A stretch of 64,000 nucleotides of DNA from DATDAH01 sp963845425 (GCA_963845425.1 CAWJSC010000007.1:1-64000), one strand, 5' to 3'; shown: positions 34,750 to 43,355, counted from the first letter of the stretch. Notes: generated by a model not told the origin, from the letters alone. Numbers and translations are program-made.

Positions 34750-35607
34750 TCATGCGGGTTGCCAGGCGTCGCCGCCGGGGCCGCGGAGGACATGGGCGGC
34801 GGTCTCGCTGCCGTGGGTCACGCACTCGACCAGGGGCTTGCCGGCGGTCCAGGCCACCAGGAACCCCGCGGCGAAGGCATCGCCGGCGCCGGTCGTGTCG
34901 ACCACGCCGCTGACCGACGGCACCGGGACCTCAGTCACGCCGCCGGCGGAGATGAGGCGGACCGGGTCCCCGCCGTGCTTTTCGACCACGAGGTCGACGC
35001 CGGGGGGCGGGCCGTCGCCGTCGAGCAGGGCGGCCTCGTCGGCGTTCGGGAACAGGATCGCGGGCTGCAGGTCGGCCAGCAGCGCCTTGAAGTGGTCGAC
35101 CCCGTACTGCTCGAGCAAGGCGGAGGACGACGGGTCGATGGTCACCGGGATCCCCCGCTCCTTGGCCATCGCCGCCAGGGCCAGGCAGCTCTTCGAGAGT
35201 CGCTCCTTGAACAGCGAGTAGGCGGGCAGGTGCAGCACCTCGACCCCGTCCAGCCACTCGGGCTCGGCGGCCGCCAGCTCGGTGGCCGCCGCGCGGTCGG
35301 TGAGCATCGTGCGCTCCCCCGTCGAGTCGACCAGGACCACGATCGACCCTGTCCGCCCGCCGTGGCGGGCCACCACGTCGACCCCCGTCGTCGACAGGCC
35401 GTGTAGGAGCCGATGGGCCAGGGTGTCGTCGCCCAACTGGCCGACGAAGCGGGCCGCCCCGCCGGTGCGGACGGCGGCCGCCGCGACGTTGGCTGCGCTG
35501 CCGCCCCGCTCCCGGGTGATGGTCACCTCGGTGTCGGAGCCCAGGGCTATGGGGCCGGGCAGCCAGACCACGACGTCCTCGATGAGATCTCCGACACACA
35601 ACAGCAC
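34750..35607 (-). CDS. psuK: PfkB family carbohydrate kinase, probable pseudouridine kinase
   Basis: This 285-residue ribokinase-family enzyme starts at a GTG giving VLLCVGDLIEDVVVWLP. The N-terminal substrate motif is RERGGSAANVAAAAV and the C-terminal catalytic motif DTTGAGDAFAAGFLVAW. PfkB kinases phosphorylate sugars or nucleosides; the neighbouring psuG on the same strand makes pseudouridine the best candidate substrate. The pair is now separated by about 1.8 kb containing an IS element and palindromes. It is transcribed away from a HAD phosphatase 22 bases apart. The substrate call is from context only. Confidence 0.75.
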   Translation of the reverse strand: MLLCVGDLIEDVVVWLPGPIALGSDTEVTITRERGGSAANVAAAAVRTGGAARFVGQLGDDTLAHRLLHGLSTTGVDVVARHGGRTGSIVVLVDSTGERTMLTDRAAATELAAAEPEWLDGVEVLHLPAYSLFKERLSKSCLALAAMAKERGIPVTIDPSSSALLEQYGVDHFKALLADLQPAILFPNADEAALLDGDGPPPGVDLVVEKHGGDPVRLISAGGVTEVPVPSVSGVVDTTGAGDAFAAGFLVAWTAGKPLVECVTHGSETAAHVLRGPGGDAWQPA

Positions 35608-35629
35608 CGACTCAGGGTAGAAGGGGGGC

Positions 35630-36319
35630 GTGATCGACGTGGTGGCCCTCGACGGTGACGACACGCTGTGGCACAGCGAGAACCAGTTCGTCATGACCCA
35701 GGACCGGTTCAAGGCGCTCCTGGAGGGCCACGCCGACCCCGACGAGCTGGATGCCCGCCTCATGGCCCACGAGCGGGAGAACCTCCAGGTCTTCGGCTAC
35801 GGCGTGAAGGGCTTCACCCTCTCGATGATCGAGACCGCCATCGAGGTGACCGAGGGCCGGATCGACACCGGCGTGATCCAGGACATCATCACCGGCGCCA
35901 AAGAGATGCTCCACCACCCGGTCGACCTGCTCGACGGCGTGGCCGAGACCGTCGCGGCCCTGGTGAAGGACTACCGGGTCATGGTCATCACCAAGGGCGA
36001 CCTCTTCCACCAGGAGTCCAAGCTGGCCCGCTCGGGGTTGGTCGAGGACCTCTGGCAGGTCGAGATCGTGGCCGAGAAGGACGAGCCCACCTATCTGCGG
36101 ATCCTCGACCGCTACGGCATAGATCCGGCCACCTTCGTCATGGTCGGCAACTCCGTGAAGTCCGACATCCTCCCGGTCCTCGCCCTCGGCGGCCGGGCCG
36201 TCCACATCGAGTACGAGCTGACCTGGGAGATGGAGCTGGCTGACGCCGACAAGTCCCACGAGGGCTACGCCGAGCTCGACACCATCCGCGACCTACCCGC
36301 CCTGCTCGCTACGATGTGA
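35630..36319 (+). CDS. HAD superfamily hydrolase (phosphatase)
   Basis: This 229-residue HAD phosphatase has motif I VALDGDDTLWHSE (nucleophile Asp and acid Asp), a helical cap, motif II VITKGD, and motif III/IV FVMVGNSVKSDILPV. The GTG at 35630 is 22 bases from the divergent kinase start. HAD enzymes of this group dephosphorylate sugar phosphates or nucleotides. A role on pseudouridine or other nucleoside monophosphates is suggested only by the neighbours. Confidence 0.82.
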   Translation: MIDVVALDGDDTLWHSENQFVMTQDRFKALLEGHADPDELDARLMAHERENLQVFGYGVKGFTLSMIETAIEVTEGRIDTGVIQDIITGAKEMLHHPVDLLDGVAETVAALVKDYRVMVITKGDLFHQESKLARSGLVEDLWQVEIVAEKDEPTYLRILDRYGIDPATFVMVGNSVKSDILPVLALGGRAVHIEYELTWEMELADADKSHEGYAELDTIRDLPALLATM

Positions 36320-36320
36320 C

Positions 36321-36458
36321 TCAGAGGGCGGCGATCTCGCTCACCCCGATGACCTTCGTCCTCAGGGGCTCGGGGAGCGTGTCGGAGAGGTAGTCCCGGG
36401 TGATGGCGTGCACAGCGTCCCCCTCGAAGGCGGCCGTGATCTCCCACTGTCTGCTCAC
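36321..36458 (-). CDS. possible 45-residue protein downstream of aldehyde dehydrogenase
   Basis: A GTG at 36458, preceded by GAGGGGGAAG, opens a 45-codon frame beginning VSRQWEITAAFEGDAVHAIT and ending IGVSEIAAL. It lies 28 bases after the second aldehyde dehydrogenase on the same strand and converges with the HAD gene, whose stop is one base away. G/C at third positions is high as in neighbours, and it fills an otherwise empty gap. I do not recognise it. Confidence 0.45.
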   Translation of the reverse strand: MSRQWEITAAFEGDAVHAITRDYLSDTLPEPLRTKVIGVSEIAAL

Positions 36459-36486
36459 TGCTTCCCCCTCGGGTGACGGAACCGGA

Positions 36487-37353
36487 TCAGGCGCCCTTGG
36501 GGTGCCAGACGGTCTTGTGCTCGAGGAAGGCCTCGATGGCGTAGGGCGACTCGGCCGACGGGGACCGCCAGTCGGCGTCGGTTCCGGTGGCCCGGGTGAC
36601 CCGCATCACGCTCTCGGCCGCGGCCCGCTCGGCCTCGGCCGCCAACTCGGCATCGTCCACCCCGGTCAGGTCGAGCGCGTTGAGGTCGCGGTGACCGGCG
36701 AACCACGGCACGAGCTCGGCCCGCTTGCCGGTGAGCAGGTTGATGACCCCGCCGGGCACGTCGCTGGTGGCCAGGGCTTCGCCCAGGGTCACCGCCGGCA
36801 AGGGCAGCGTCTCCGAGGCCAGTGCCACGACCGTGTTGCCCGACACGATGATCGGCGCCAGCCGGGAGACGAGGGCCAGCAGCGGCGCCTCGGCGGGAGC
36901 GATCAGGCCGACCACGCCCGTGGGCTCGGGCACGGTGAAGTTGAAGTAGGGCCCGGCGACGGCGTTGGCCCCACCGAGCACCGACGGCAGCTTGTCGGCC
37001 CACCCCGCGTACCAGACCCATCGGTCGATCGAGGCATCCACCTCGCCCTCGGGGTCCTCCACGCCGCCGGCGGCCAGCTCGTCCACGAACTGGGACCGGC
37101 GCCCCTCCATGATCTCGCCCACGCGGTACAGGATCTGGGCCCGGTTGTAGGCCGTCTTGCCCGCCCACCCGGCCTGGGCGCCCCGGGCCGCCTTGACGGC
37201 GTCGCGCAGATCCTTGCGCGACCCGAGCACGGCGTGGGCCAGGAGGCCGCCGTCGGGGCCGCTCACGGGGTAGGTGCGGCCGGACTCCGAGCGGGGGAAC
37301 TGGCCGCCCACGTAGAGCTTGTAGGTCTTGCGCACGTCCAAGCGGTTGCTCAC
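36487..37353 (-). CDS. short aldehyde dehydrogenase homologue lacking the catalytic domain
   Basis: This 288-residue protein covers only the N-terminal NAD-binding part of an aldehyde dehydrogenase (YKLYVGGQFPRSESGRTYPV, AARGAQAGWAGKTAYNRAQI, PTGVVGLIAPAEAPLLALVS, GGVINLLTGKRAELVPWFAG) and ends before the region with the catalytic Glu and Cys. The frame is intact with normal stop, so this is not a simple frameshift. Its GTG overlaps the stop of the full-length enzyme (GTGA), which suggests the two are made together and perhaps interact. Activity on its own is unlikely. Confidence 0.82.
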   Translation of the reverse strand: MSNRLDVRKTYKLYVGGQFPRSESGRTYPVSGPDGGLLAHAVLGSRKDLRDAVKAARGAQAGWAGKTAYNRAQILYRVGEIMEGRRSQFVDELAAGGVEDPEGEVDASIDRWVWYAGWADKLPSVLGGANAVAGPYFNFTVPEPTGVVGLIAPAEAPLLALVSRLAPIIVSGNTVVALASETLPLPAVTLGEALATSDVPGGVINLLTGKRAELVPWFAGHRDLNALDLTGVDDAELAAEAERAAAESVMRVTRATGTDADWRSPSAESPYAIEAFLEHKTVWHPKGA

Positions 37354-38822
37354 GCCACGCCCTCCAGCTCGAGGTAGGGGGCCAGGCCGTGGCGGCCACC
37401 CTCCCGGCCGAAGCCGGACTCCTTGTAGCCGCCGAAGGGACTGGCCGGGTCGAACTGGTTGAACGTGTTCGCCCACACGACCCCGGCCCGCAGGCGCTCG
37501 GCCATCCAGAGGATGCGGCTGCCCTTCTCGGTCCAGACCCCGGCGGACAGGCCATAGGGCGTGTTGTTCGCCTTCTCGACCGCCTCGTCGGGTGTGCGGA
37601 AGGTCAGCACGGACAACACCGGCCCGAAGATCTCCTCGCGGGCGATGCGGTGGGACTGGGACACGCCGGTGAAGACCGTCGGAGCGTGGAAGAAGCCCTT
37701 GTCGGGCAGGACACAGGGAGACTGGTAGATCTCGGCGCCCTCGTCGATGCCGGAAGCCACCAGCGCCTGGATCTTCTCCAGCTGCTCCCGGCTGTTGATG
37801 GCGCCGAGGTCGGTGTTCTTGTCCAGCGGGTCACCGACCCGCAGGGTGTCCAGCCGGGTGGTGAGCCGGTCGAGCACCAGGTCGTGCACCGACTCCTGCA
37901 CCAGGAGGCGGGACCCGGCGCAGCAGACGTGGCCCTGGTTGAACCAGATGCCGTTGACGATGCCCTCGACGGCCTGGTCCAGAGCGGCGTCCTCGAAGAC
38001 GATGTTCGCCGCCTTGCCGCCCAGCTCCAGCGTGAGGCGCTTGCCCGAGCCCGCCAGCTCGGTCTGGATCCGCTTGCCCACCTGGGTGGAGCCGGTGAAG
38101 GCGACCTTGTCGATCCCCGGATGGCCGACCAGCGCGGCGCCCGTGGCCCCGGCGCCGGTGACGATGTTGACCACGCCCGGAGGCAGGTCGGCGTCCCGTA
38201 GGACCTCGGCCAGCAGGAGGGCGGTCAGCGGCGTGGTCTCGGCCGGCTTGAGCACGACACAGTTGCCCGTGGCCAGTGCCGGGGCCAGCTTCCAGGACGC
38301 CATGAGCATCGGGAAGTTCCAGGGGATGACCTGGCCGACGACGCCCAGGGGCTTGGCCCGCCGACCGGCGAAGGCATAGTCGAGCTTGTCGGCCCACCCG
38401 GCGTAGTGGAAGAAGTGGGCGGCGGCCAGGGGCAGGTCGACGTCGCGGGACTCTTTGATGGGCTTGCCGCCGTCGAGGGTCTCCAGGACGGCGAATTCCC
38501 GGGAGCGCTCCTGCAGGAGCCGGGCGATCCGGTACAGGTACTTGGCCCGCTCCTTGGCCGGCAGGTCCCGCCAGCCCGACTCCCACGCCTTGCGGGCGGC
38601 GGCGACGGCTCGGTCGATGTCCTCGGGCCCGCCCTCGGCCACGGTGGCCAGATGCTCCTCGGTGGCCGGGTTGACCGTCGGGAAGTGGTTGCCGGACCGG
38701 GGCTCGACCCACTGGCCGTCGATGAACAGGCCGTAGGTGTCCCGCAGCGAGACGATGGCGGTCGACTCGGGCGCCGAGGCGTACTCGAGGGTGAACTCGC
38801 CGGGCTGGGTCAGGTCGGTCAT
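37350..38822 (-). CDS. aldehyde dehydrogenase family protein (deoC operon)
   Basis: This 490-residue full-length NAD(P)-dependent aldehyde dehydrogenase has the nucleotide-binding IPWNFPMLMASWKLAPALA and AFTGSTQVGKRIQ, the general-base Glu in LTLELGGKAANIV, the catalytic Cys region NQGHVCCAGSRLLV and EIFGPVLSVL. It starts ten bases after the deoC stop. DeoC releases acetaldehyde from deoxyribose 5-phosphate, so acetaldehyde is the most economical substrate. The following gene is a truncated homologue coupled by GTGA. Confidence 0.9.
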   Translation of the reverse strand: MTDLTQPGEFTLEYASAPESTAIVSLRDTYGLFIDGQWVEPRSGNHFPTVNPATEEHLATVAEGGPEDIDRAVAAARKAWESGWRDLPAKERAKYLYRIARLLQERSREFAVLETLDGGKPIKESRDVDLPLAAAHFFHYAGWADKLDYAFAGRRAKPLGVVGQVIPWNFPMLMASWKLAPALATGNCVVLKPAETTPLTALLLAEVLRDADLPPGVVNIVTGAGATGAALVGHPGIDKVAFTGSTQVGKRIQTELAGSGKRLTLELGGKAANIVFEDAALDQAVEGIVNGIWFNQGHVCCAGSRLLVQESVHDLVLDRLTTRLDTLRVGDPLDKNTDLGAINSREQLEKIQALVASGIDEGAEIYQSPCVLPDKGFFHAPTVFTGVSQSHRIAREEIFGPVLSVLTFRTPDEAVEKANNTPYGLSAGVWTEKGSRILWMAERLRAGVVWANTFNQFDPASPFGGYKESGFGREGGRHGLAPYLELEGVA

Positions 38823-38832
38823 CGGCGGGGTC

Positions 38833-39777
38833 TCAGTCGATCGTGAAGTCGTCGGGGCGCTGGTAGCGGCCGGTGGCCAGCCAGCGGCGCTGCATGAGCA
38901 GGTCGTTGAGCAGGCTGGAGGCGCCGAGGCGGAAGTGATCGGGCCGCAGCCACTCGGCGCCGAGGGTCTCGCCCACGATCACCAGGTACTGCCAGGACTG
39001 CTTCGCGGAGCGGATGCCACCGGCCAGCTTGAGGCCGACGACCCGGCCGGTCTGCTCCCGGAAGTCCCGGATGGCCTCGGCCATGCACAGGGCGACGGGC
39101 GGGGTCGCGGCCGAGCCGATCTTGCCGGTGGAGGTCTTGATGACGTCGGCTCCGGCGGCCATGGCCAGCATCGAGGCCCGGCGCACCTGGTCGTAGGTCC
39201 CCAGTTCGCCGGTCTCCAGGATGACTTTGAGGTGGGCCGCGCCGGATGCCTCCTTGGAGGCCACGATGTCGTCGAACGCGGTGGCGAAGTCGCCGGACAG
39301 GAAGGCCGAGCGGTTCAGCACCATGTCGATCTCGTCGGCCCCGGCGGCCACAGCCCGGCGGATCTCGTCCACCCGGGTCTCGATCGGGCCCAGCCCGGAC
39401 GGGAAGGCCCCGGCCACGCTGGCGACCAGCACACTCGAGCCCGTGAGCGCCTCGGACGCCACCGCCACCATCGACGGGTAGACGCAGACCGCCGCCACCG
39501 ACGGGACCGACCGGTCGGTCGGGTCCGGGTGAATGGCTTTGGCGCACAGGGCGTTGACCTTGCCGGGGGTGTCGGCCCCCTCCAGGGTGGTGAGGTCACA
39601 GCACCGAATGGCCAGGTCGAGGGCGGCGGCCTTGGTCTCCCGCTTGATCGACCGCCCGGTCAGCGAGCCCGCCCGGGCCTCGAGTCCCACTGCGTCCACA
39701 GGGGTGACCCGGACGCTCACCCCACCGACGGGCGGGATGGTCAGGCGCTCGACGGGCGCGAGCTCGGCGGAAGTCAC
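38833..39777 (-). CDS. deoC: deoxyribose-phosphate aldolase
   Basis: This 314-residue class I aldolase splits 2-deoxyribose 5-phosphate into glyceraldehyde 3-phosphate and acetaldehyde. The Schiff-base lysine lies in DVIKTSTGKIGSAATP, with upstream blocks VCVYPSMVAVA, GAFPSGLGPIETRVDEIRRA and DEIDMVLNRSAFLSG. The N-terminal extension (about 40 residues) is longer than in E. coli DeoC but usual in actinobacteria. It heads an operon with the two aldehyde dehydrogenases and is divergent from upp across 41 bases. Confidence 0.93.
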   Translation of the reverse strand: MTSAELAPVERLTIPPVGGVSVRVTPVDAVGLEARAGSLTGRSIKRETKAAALDLAIRCCDLTTLEGADTPGKVNALCAKAIHPDPTDRSVPSVAAVCVYPSMVAVASEALTGSSVLVASVAGAFPSGLGPIETRVDEIRRAVAAGADEIDMVLNRSAFLSGDFATAFDDIVASKEASGAAHLKVILETGELGTYDQVRRASMLAMAAGADVIKTSTGKIGSAATPPVALCMAEAIRDFREQTGRVVGLKLAGGIRSAKQSWQYLVIVGETLGAEWLRPDHFRLGASSLLNDLLMQRRWLATGRYQRPDDFTID

Positions 39778-39818
39778 CCTTTGGACCGTACCAGCGCGCT
39801 CTGGGCCATGATTCTGGC

Positions 39819-40442
39819 GTGCAGACCCACATCGTCGACCACCCCCTCGCCGCCGAGCGCCTGACCACCATGCGCGACGAGCGCACGACGCGGGTCGACT
39901 TCCGCAAGGCCCTGTCAGAGCTGTCGTGGCTCCTGGTCTACGAGGCCACCCGGGACCTGCCGACCACGTCGTTCGAGGTCCAGACCCCGCTGGCTCCGGC
40001 CAACGGCACCCGGATCGACCCCGTCCCTCTCATCGTCCCCGTCCTGCGGGCGGGGCTGGGGATGCTCGACGGCGCCTTCACGATGCTGCCCACGGCCGAG
40101 GTCGGCTTCGTCGGGCTGCGCCGCAACGAGGAGTCCCTCGACGCCGAGGAGTACATGACCACCGTGCCCGACGCCCTCGACGGGAGGCCGGCGATCATCC
40201 TCGACCCGATGCTGGCCACGGGCGGCTCCCTGGTCCACACCGTCGAGATCGTGGAGCGCTCCAATCCCGGGTCGATCATCGTGGTCTGCGTGCTGGCCGC
40301 CCCCGAGGGCATCGCCCACTTCGGCGAGCGCTACCCCGCCGCCCACGTCGTCACCGCCTCGATCGACGAGTGCCTCAACGACGTCGGCTTCATCGTCCCC
40401 GGCCTCGGCGACGCGGGTGACCGCCAGTTCGGCGTCCAGTAG
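39819..40442 (+). CDS. upp: uracil phosphoribosyltransferase
   Basis: This 207-residue enzyme makes UMP from uracil and PRPP. The family blocks are VPVLRAGLGMLDGAFTMLP, VGFVGLRRNEESLDAEEY, the PRPP loop AIILDPMLATGGSL and the C-terminal uracil-binding IVPGLGDAGDRQFGV. The GTG at 39819 is the start. It re-uses uracil released by thymidine/uridine phosphorolysis and by PsuG. Confidence 0.95.
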   Translation: MQTHIVDHPLAAERLTTMRDERTTRVDFRKALSELSWLLVYEATRDLPTTSFEVQTPLAPANGTRIDPVPLIVPVLRAGLGMLDGAFTMLPTAEVGFVGLRRNEESLDAEEYMTTVPDALDGRPAIILDPMLATGGSLVHTVEIVERSNPGSIIVVCVLAAPEGIAHFGERYPAAHVVTASIDECLNDVGFIVPGLGDAGDRQFGVQ

Positions 40443-40448
40443 CCGGGC

Positions 40449-41588
40449 TCAGCCCACCAGGGCCTGCTCCAGGTCGGCGATCAGGTCCTCGATCGTCTCG
40501 AGGCCGACGGAGAGGCGGATGAGCGCCGGGTCGACCTCGAGTGGACTGCCGGCGACCGACAGGTGGGTCATGACCGAGGGCTGTTCGATGAGGGACTCGA
40601 CGGCGCCGAGGGACTCGGCCAGGGTGAACACGTCGGTACGGCCCACGACCTCCGCGGCGGCCTCTGCGCCTCCGGCTACGACGAAGCTGACCATGCCGCC
40701 GAAGTCGCTCATCTGGCGGTGGGCCACCTCGTAGCCGGGGTGGGTGGCCAGGCCCGGCCATCGCACTTCCCGCACCCGGGGGTGGTCGAGCAGGAACCCG
40801 GCGACGTCGTGGGCGGCCCGGCAATGGCGCCCCATGCGCACGCCCAGCGTCTTCAGGCCCCGGAGGACCAGGAAGTCGCTGAACGGGGACGACACGGCGC
40901 CGGTGGCGTTGCGGATGAAGAACAGCTCCTCCGCCCACTCGTCGTCGTTCACCGCGACCAGGCCGCCCACCACGTCGGAATGGCCACCCAGGTACTTGGT
41001 CGTCGAGTGCACGACGGCATCGGCTCCGTGCTCCAGGGGCCGCTGCAGGTACGGGGTGGCGAAGGTGTTGTCGACCACGCACCGTCCACCGTTCTCGTGG
41101 GCCACGGCCGAGAGGGCGCCGATGTCGGCGATGGACAGCAGGGGGTTGGACGGGGTCTCGACCCAGACCAGCTTCGTCTCGGGCTGCCAGGCGGCGGCCA
41201 CGGCATCGACGTCGGACAGGGCGACCGCGGTGTGGGTGACGCCCATCGGGCCGTAGACCTTGTCGATGAGCCGCCAGGTGCCGCCGTAGGCGTCGGTGGG
41301 GACGATGAGGTGGTCACCGGGGCGCAGCGAGCGCAGCACCGCGTCCTCCGCGGCCATGCCGCTGGCGAAGGCGAAGCCATGGGCCGCTCCCTCCAGGCTG
41401 GCCACGGCCTGCTGCAGGACCTGCCGGGTGGGGTTGTCCGAGCGGGAGTACTCGAAGGTGGCCTTGCCCGGCTCGTGCTGGGCGAACGTCGTGGCCAGGT
41501 GGATCGGTGGGACCACAGCCCCGGTGACCGGATCCGGGTCCTGGCCCGCATGGATGGCCCGGGTCTCGAAGCCCTGGTCGTCGCTCAT
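40449..41588 (-). CDS. metB: cystathionine gamma-synthase / PLP trans-sulfuration enzyme
   Basis: This 379-residue Cys/Met metabolism PLP enzyme has the PLP-lysine in STTKYLGGHSDVVGG; other blocks are FEYSRSDNPTRQVLQQAVASL, FASGMAAEDAVL, DAYGGTWRL and VETPSNPLLSIADI. It is most similar to cystathionine gamma-synthases, though gamma-lyases share this pattern. The neighbouring cystathionine beta-synthase on the same strand fits either direction of trans-sulfuration. The ATG at 41588 matches the family N-terminus (GFETRAIHAGQ). A palindrome lies 17 bases upstream. Confidence 0.87.
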   Translation of the reverse strand: MSDDQGFETRAIHAGQDPDPVTGAVVPPIHLATTFAQHEPGKATFEYSRSDNPTRQVLQQAVASLEGAAHGFAFASGMAAEDAVLRSLRPGDHLIVPTDAYGGTWRLIDKVYGPMGVTHTAVALSDVDAVAAAWQPETKLVWVETPSNPLLSIADIGALSAVAHENGGRCVVDNTFATPYLQRPLEHGADAVVHSTTKYLGGHSDVVGGLVAVNDDEWAEELFFIRNATGAVSSPFSDFLVLRGLKTLGVRMGRHCRAAHDVAGFLLDHPRVREVRWPGLATHPGYEVAHRQMSDFGGMVSFVVAGGAEAAAEVVGRTDVFTLAESLGAVESLIEQPSVMTHLSVAGSPLEVDPALIRLSVGLETIEDLIADLEQALVG

Positions 41589-41605
41589 CCCCGAGCCTCT
41601 CCACC

Positions 41606-41654
41606 CGTTCTGGTCCCAGCAACGCGCGCCCTGGACTTTGCTGGGATCAGAACG
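41606..41654. repeat. GTTCTGG palindrome between cbs and metB
   Basis: The arms GTTCTGGTCCCAGCAA (41607-41622) and TTGCTGGGATCAGAAC (41638-41653) pair with one mismatch, plus one more pair outside, around a 15-base loop. It shares only the outer GTTCTGG/CAGAAC edge with the palindromes at 34.7 and 63.6 kb; the inner stem sequence is different. It lies 13 bases after the cbs stop. Confidence 0.85.
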
Positions 41655-41667
41655 ATGACGGTGACGG

Positions 41668-43329
41668 TCACGGGCGGGCCCGGGAGCCGGCGATGAAGTC
41701 GAGGACGTCGGAACGGGTGAGGACCCCGACGGGGTGGCCCGCGTCGAGCACCACCACCGCTGGAGCCTCCTCCAGCAGGGCGACCACGTCGTCCACGGGC
41801 TGGCCGGCACCGACGGTGGGCAGCTTCGGCTCCATCACGTCGGCCACCGTGCGATCCAGCACACTCGGGTCCCGGAAGGCGGCGTCCATCAGGGCCACGT
41901 CCCGCACGGCCCCCACCATCTCGCCCAGCACGACGGGCGGCTCGGCTTGGACGACCGGGAGCTGGGACACGTCGTACTCCCGCAGGATCTCGATGGCCGT
42001 GCGCACGGTCTCGTCCGGGTGGACGTGGACCAGCGCGGGCAGGTCCGCCCGCTTGCGGCCGAGCACGTCGCCTGCGGCGTGCTCGCCCACCCGGAGGAAG
42101 CCGAAGTCGGCCATCCAGTCCTCGTTGTAGATCTTGGACAGGTACCCCCGGCCGCTGTCGGGGACGAGGACGACCATGACGGCGTCGGGGGGCAGCGAAC
42201 GGCCGACGTGGAGGGCGGCCCAAACGGCGGTGCCTGTGGAGCCACCGACCAGCAGTCCCTCGGTGCGGGTCACGGCCCGGGCGGTGAGGAACGAGTCCCG
42301 GTCGCTGACCTCGACCACCTCGTCCACCACCGACCCGTCGTAGGTGCCGGGCCAGAAGTCCTCACCGATGCCCTCGACCATGTACGGGCGGCCGGTGCCG
42401 CCGGAGTACACCGAGCCCACCGGGTCGGCCCCGATGATGCGGATGTCGGGGTTCTGGGCCTTCAGGTACCGGCCGATGCCGCTGATGGTCCCGCCGGTGC
42501 CGATGCCGGCCACGAAGTGGGTGATCCGGCCGGCGGTCTGGCGCCAGAGCTCGGGACCGGTCGTGCGCTCGTGGGCCGCCGGGTTCTCCGGGTTCCAGTA
42601 CTGGCTGGGCGAGTAGCCCCCCGAACGCTCGGCCGCGATGCGCTTGGCGACGGAGTAGTAGGAGTCCGGGTGATCGGGGGCCACCGCCGTGGGGCAGACC
42701 ACGACCTCCGCCCCGTAGGCCCGCAGGAGGTCCATCTTCTCCGGGCTCATCTTGTCGGGCATCACGAAGACGCAGTGGTAGCCCCGGCGGGCCGCGACGA
42801 GCGCCAGACCGACGCCGGTGTTGCCCGAGGTGGGCTCGACGATGGTGCCGCCCGGCTGAAGCAGGCCGTCCCGTTCGGCGGCGTCGATCATGGCCAGAGC
42901 GGGTCGGTCCTTGACGCTGCCGCCGGGGTTCAGCAACTCGAGCTTGGCCAGGAAGTGGCAGTCCAGGTCGTGGCCGATGCGGTCGAGGCGGACCAGCGGG
43001 GTCTCCCCCACCAGGTCCTCCAGGCGATCGGCCACCGCCATCGGCGGCCCGGGGTCGGAGGCGGGCAGGACCCGCAGCGTCCGGGGGTCGGCCTCGTGCA
43101 CGGGGTCGTCGCGGTAGAGGATCACCGGTAACCCGGCGTCATGGAGGGCGACGGCGACCTCGAGGCCACGGGGGCCACCGGTGACCCCCACCCGCCGGGG
43201 GCGGTGCGAGCGCAGGTCGGCCACGAGGCCGGCGATGTCGCCGCCGGGCGCGACGTCGATCCGCCGCCGGGCCCGGGCCACCAAGTGCTCGGCGGGCTCG
43301 TCGCTACCGACCACCACCAGCGCGTCCAT
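41668..43329 (-). CDS. cbs: cystathionine beta-synthase with CBS domain pair and unusual N-terminal extension
   Basis: This is a fold type II PLP enzyme condensing serine (or O-acetylserine) with homocysteine. The PLP-lysine lies in NPGGSVKDRPALAMID, the phosphate loop in EPTSGNTGVGLALVAARRGY. Two CBS (Bateman) repeats occupy residues ~430-553. The first 96 residues are an extra Rossmann-like segment (RVGVTGGPRGLEVAVALHDA) not present in usual bacterial CBS enzymes. An internal ATG at 43041 would give the normal ~457-residue form. Codon bias in the extension looks coding, so I keep the long start. Confidence 0.88.
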   Translation of the reverse strand: MDALVVVGSDEPAEHLVARARRRIDVAPGGDIAGLVADLRSHRPRRVGVTGGPRGLEVAVALHDAGLPVILYRDDPVHEADPRTLRVLPASDPGPPMAVADRLEDLVGETPLVRLDRIGHDLDCHFLAKLELLNPGGSVKDRPALAMIDAAERDGLLQPGGTIVEPTSGNTGVGLALVAARRGYHCVFVMPDKMSPEKMDLLRAYGAEVVVCPTAVAPDHPDSYYSVAKRIAAERSGGYSPSQYWNPENPAAHERTTGPELWRQTAGRITHFVAGIGTGGTISGIGRYLKAQNPDIRIIGADPVGSVYSGGTGRPYMVEGIGEDFWPGTYDGSVVDEVVEVSDRDSFLTARAVTRTEGLLVGGSTGTAVWAALHVGRSLPPDAVMVVLVPDSGRGYLSKIYNEDWMADFGFLRVGEHAAGDVLGRKRADLPALVHVHPDETVRTAIEILREYDVSQLPVVQAEPPVVLGEMVGAVRDVALMDAAFRDPSVLDRTVADVMEPKLPTVGAGQPVDDVVALLEEAPAVVVLDAGHPVGVLTRSDVLDFIAGSRARP

Positions 43330-43355
43330 CCCTCAGGTCTACCCCGTCGCCGCCC

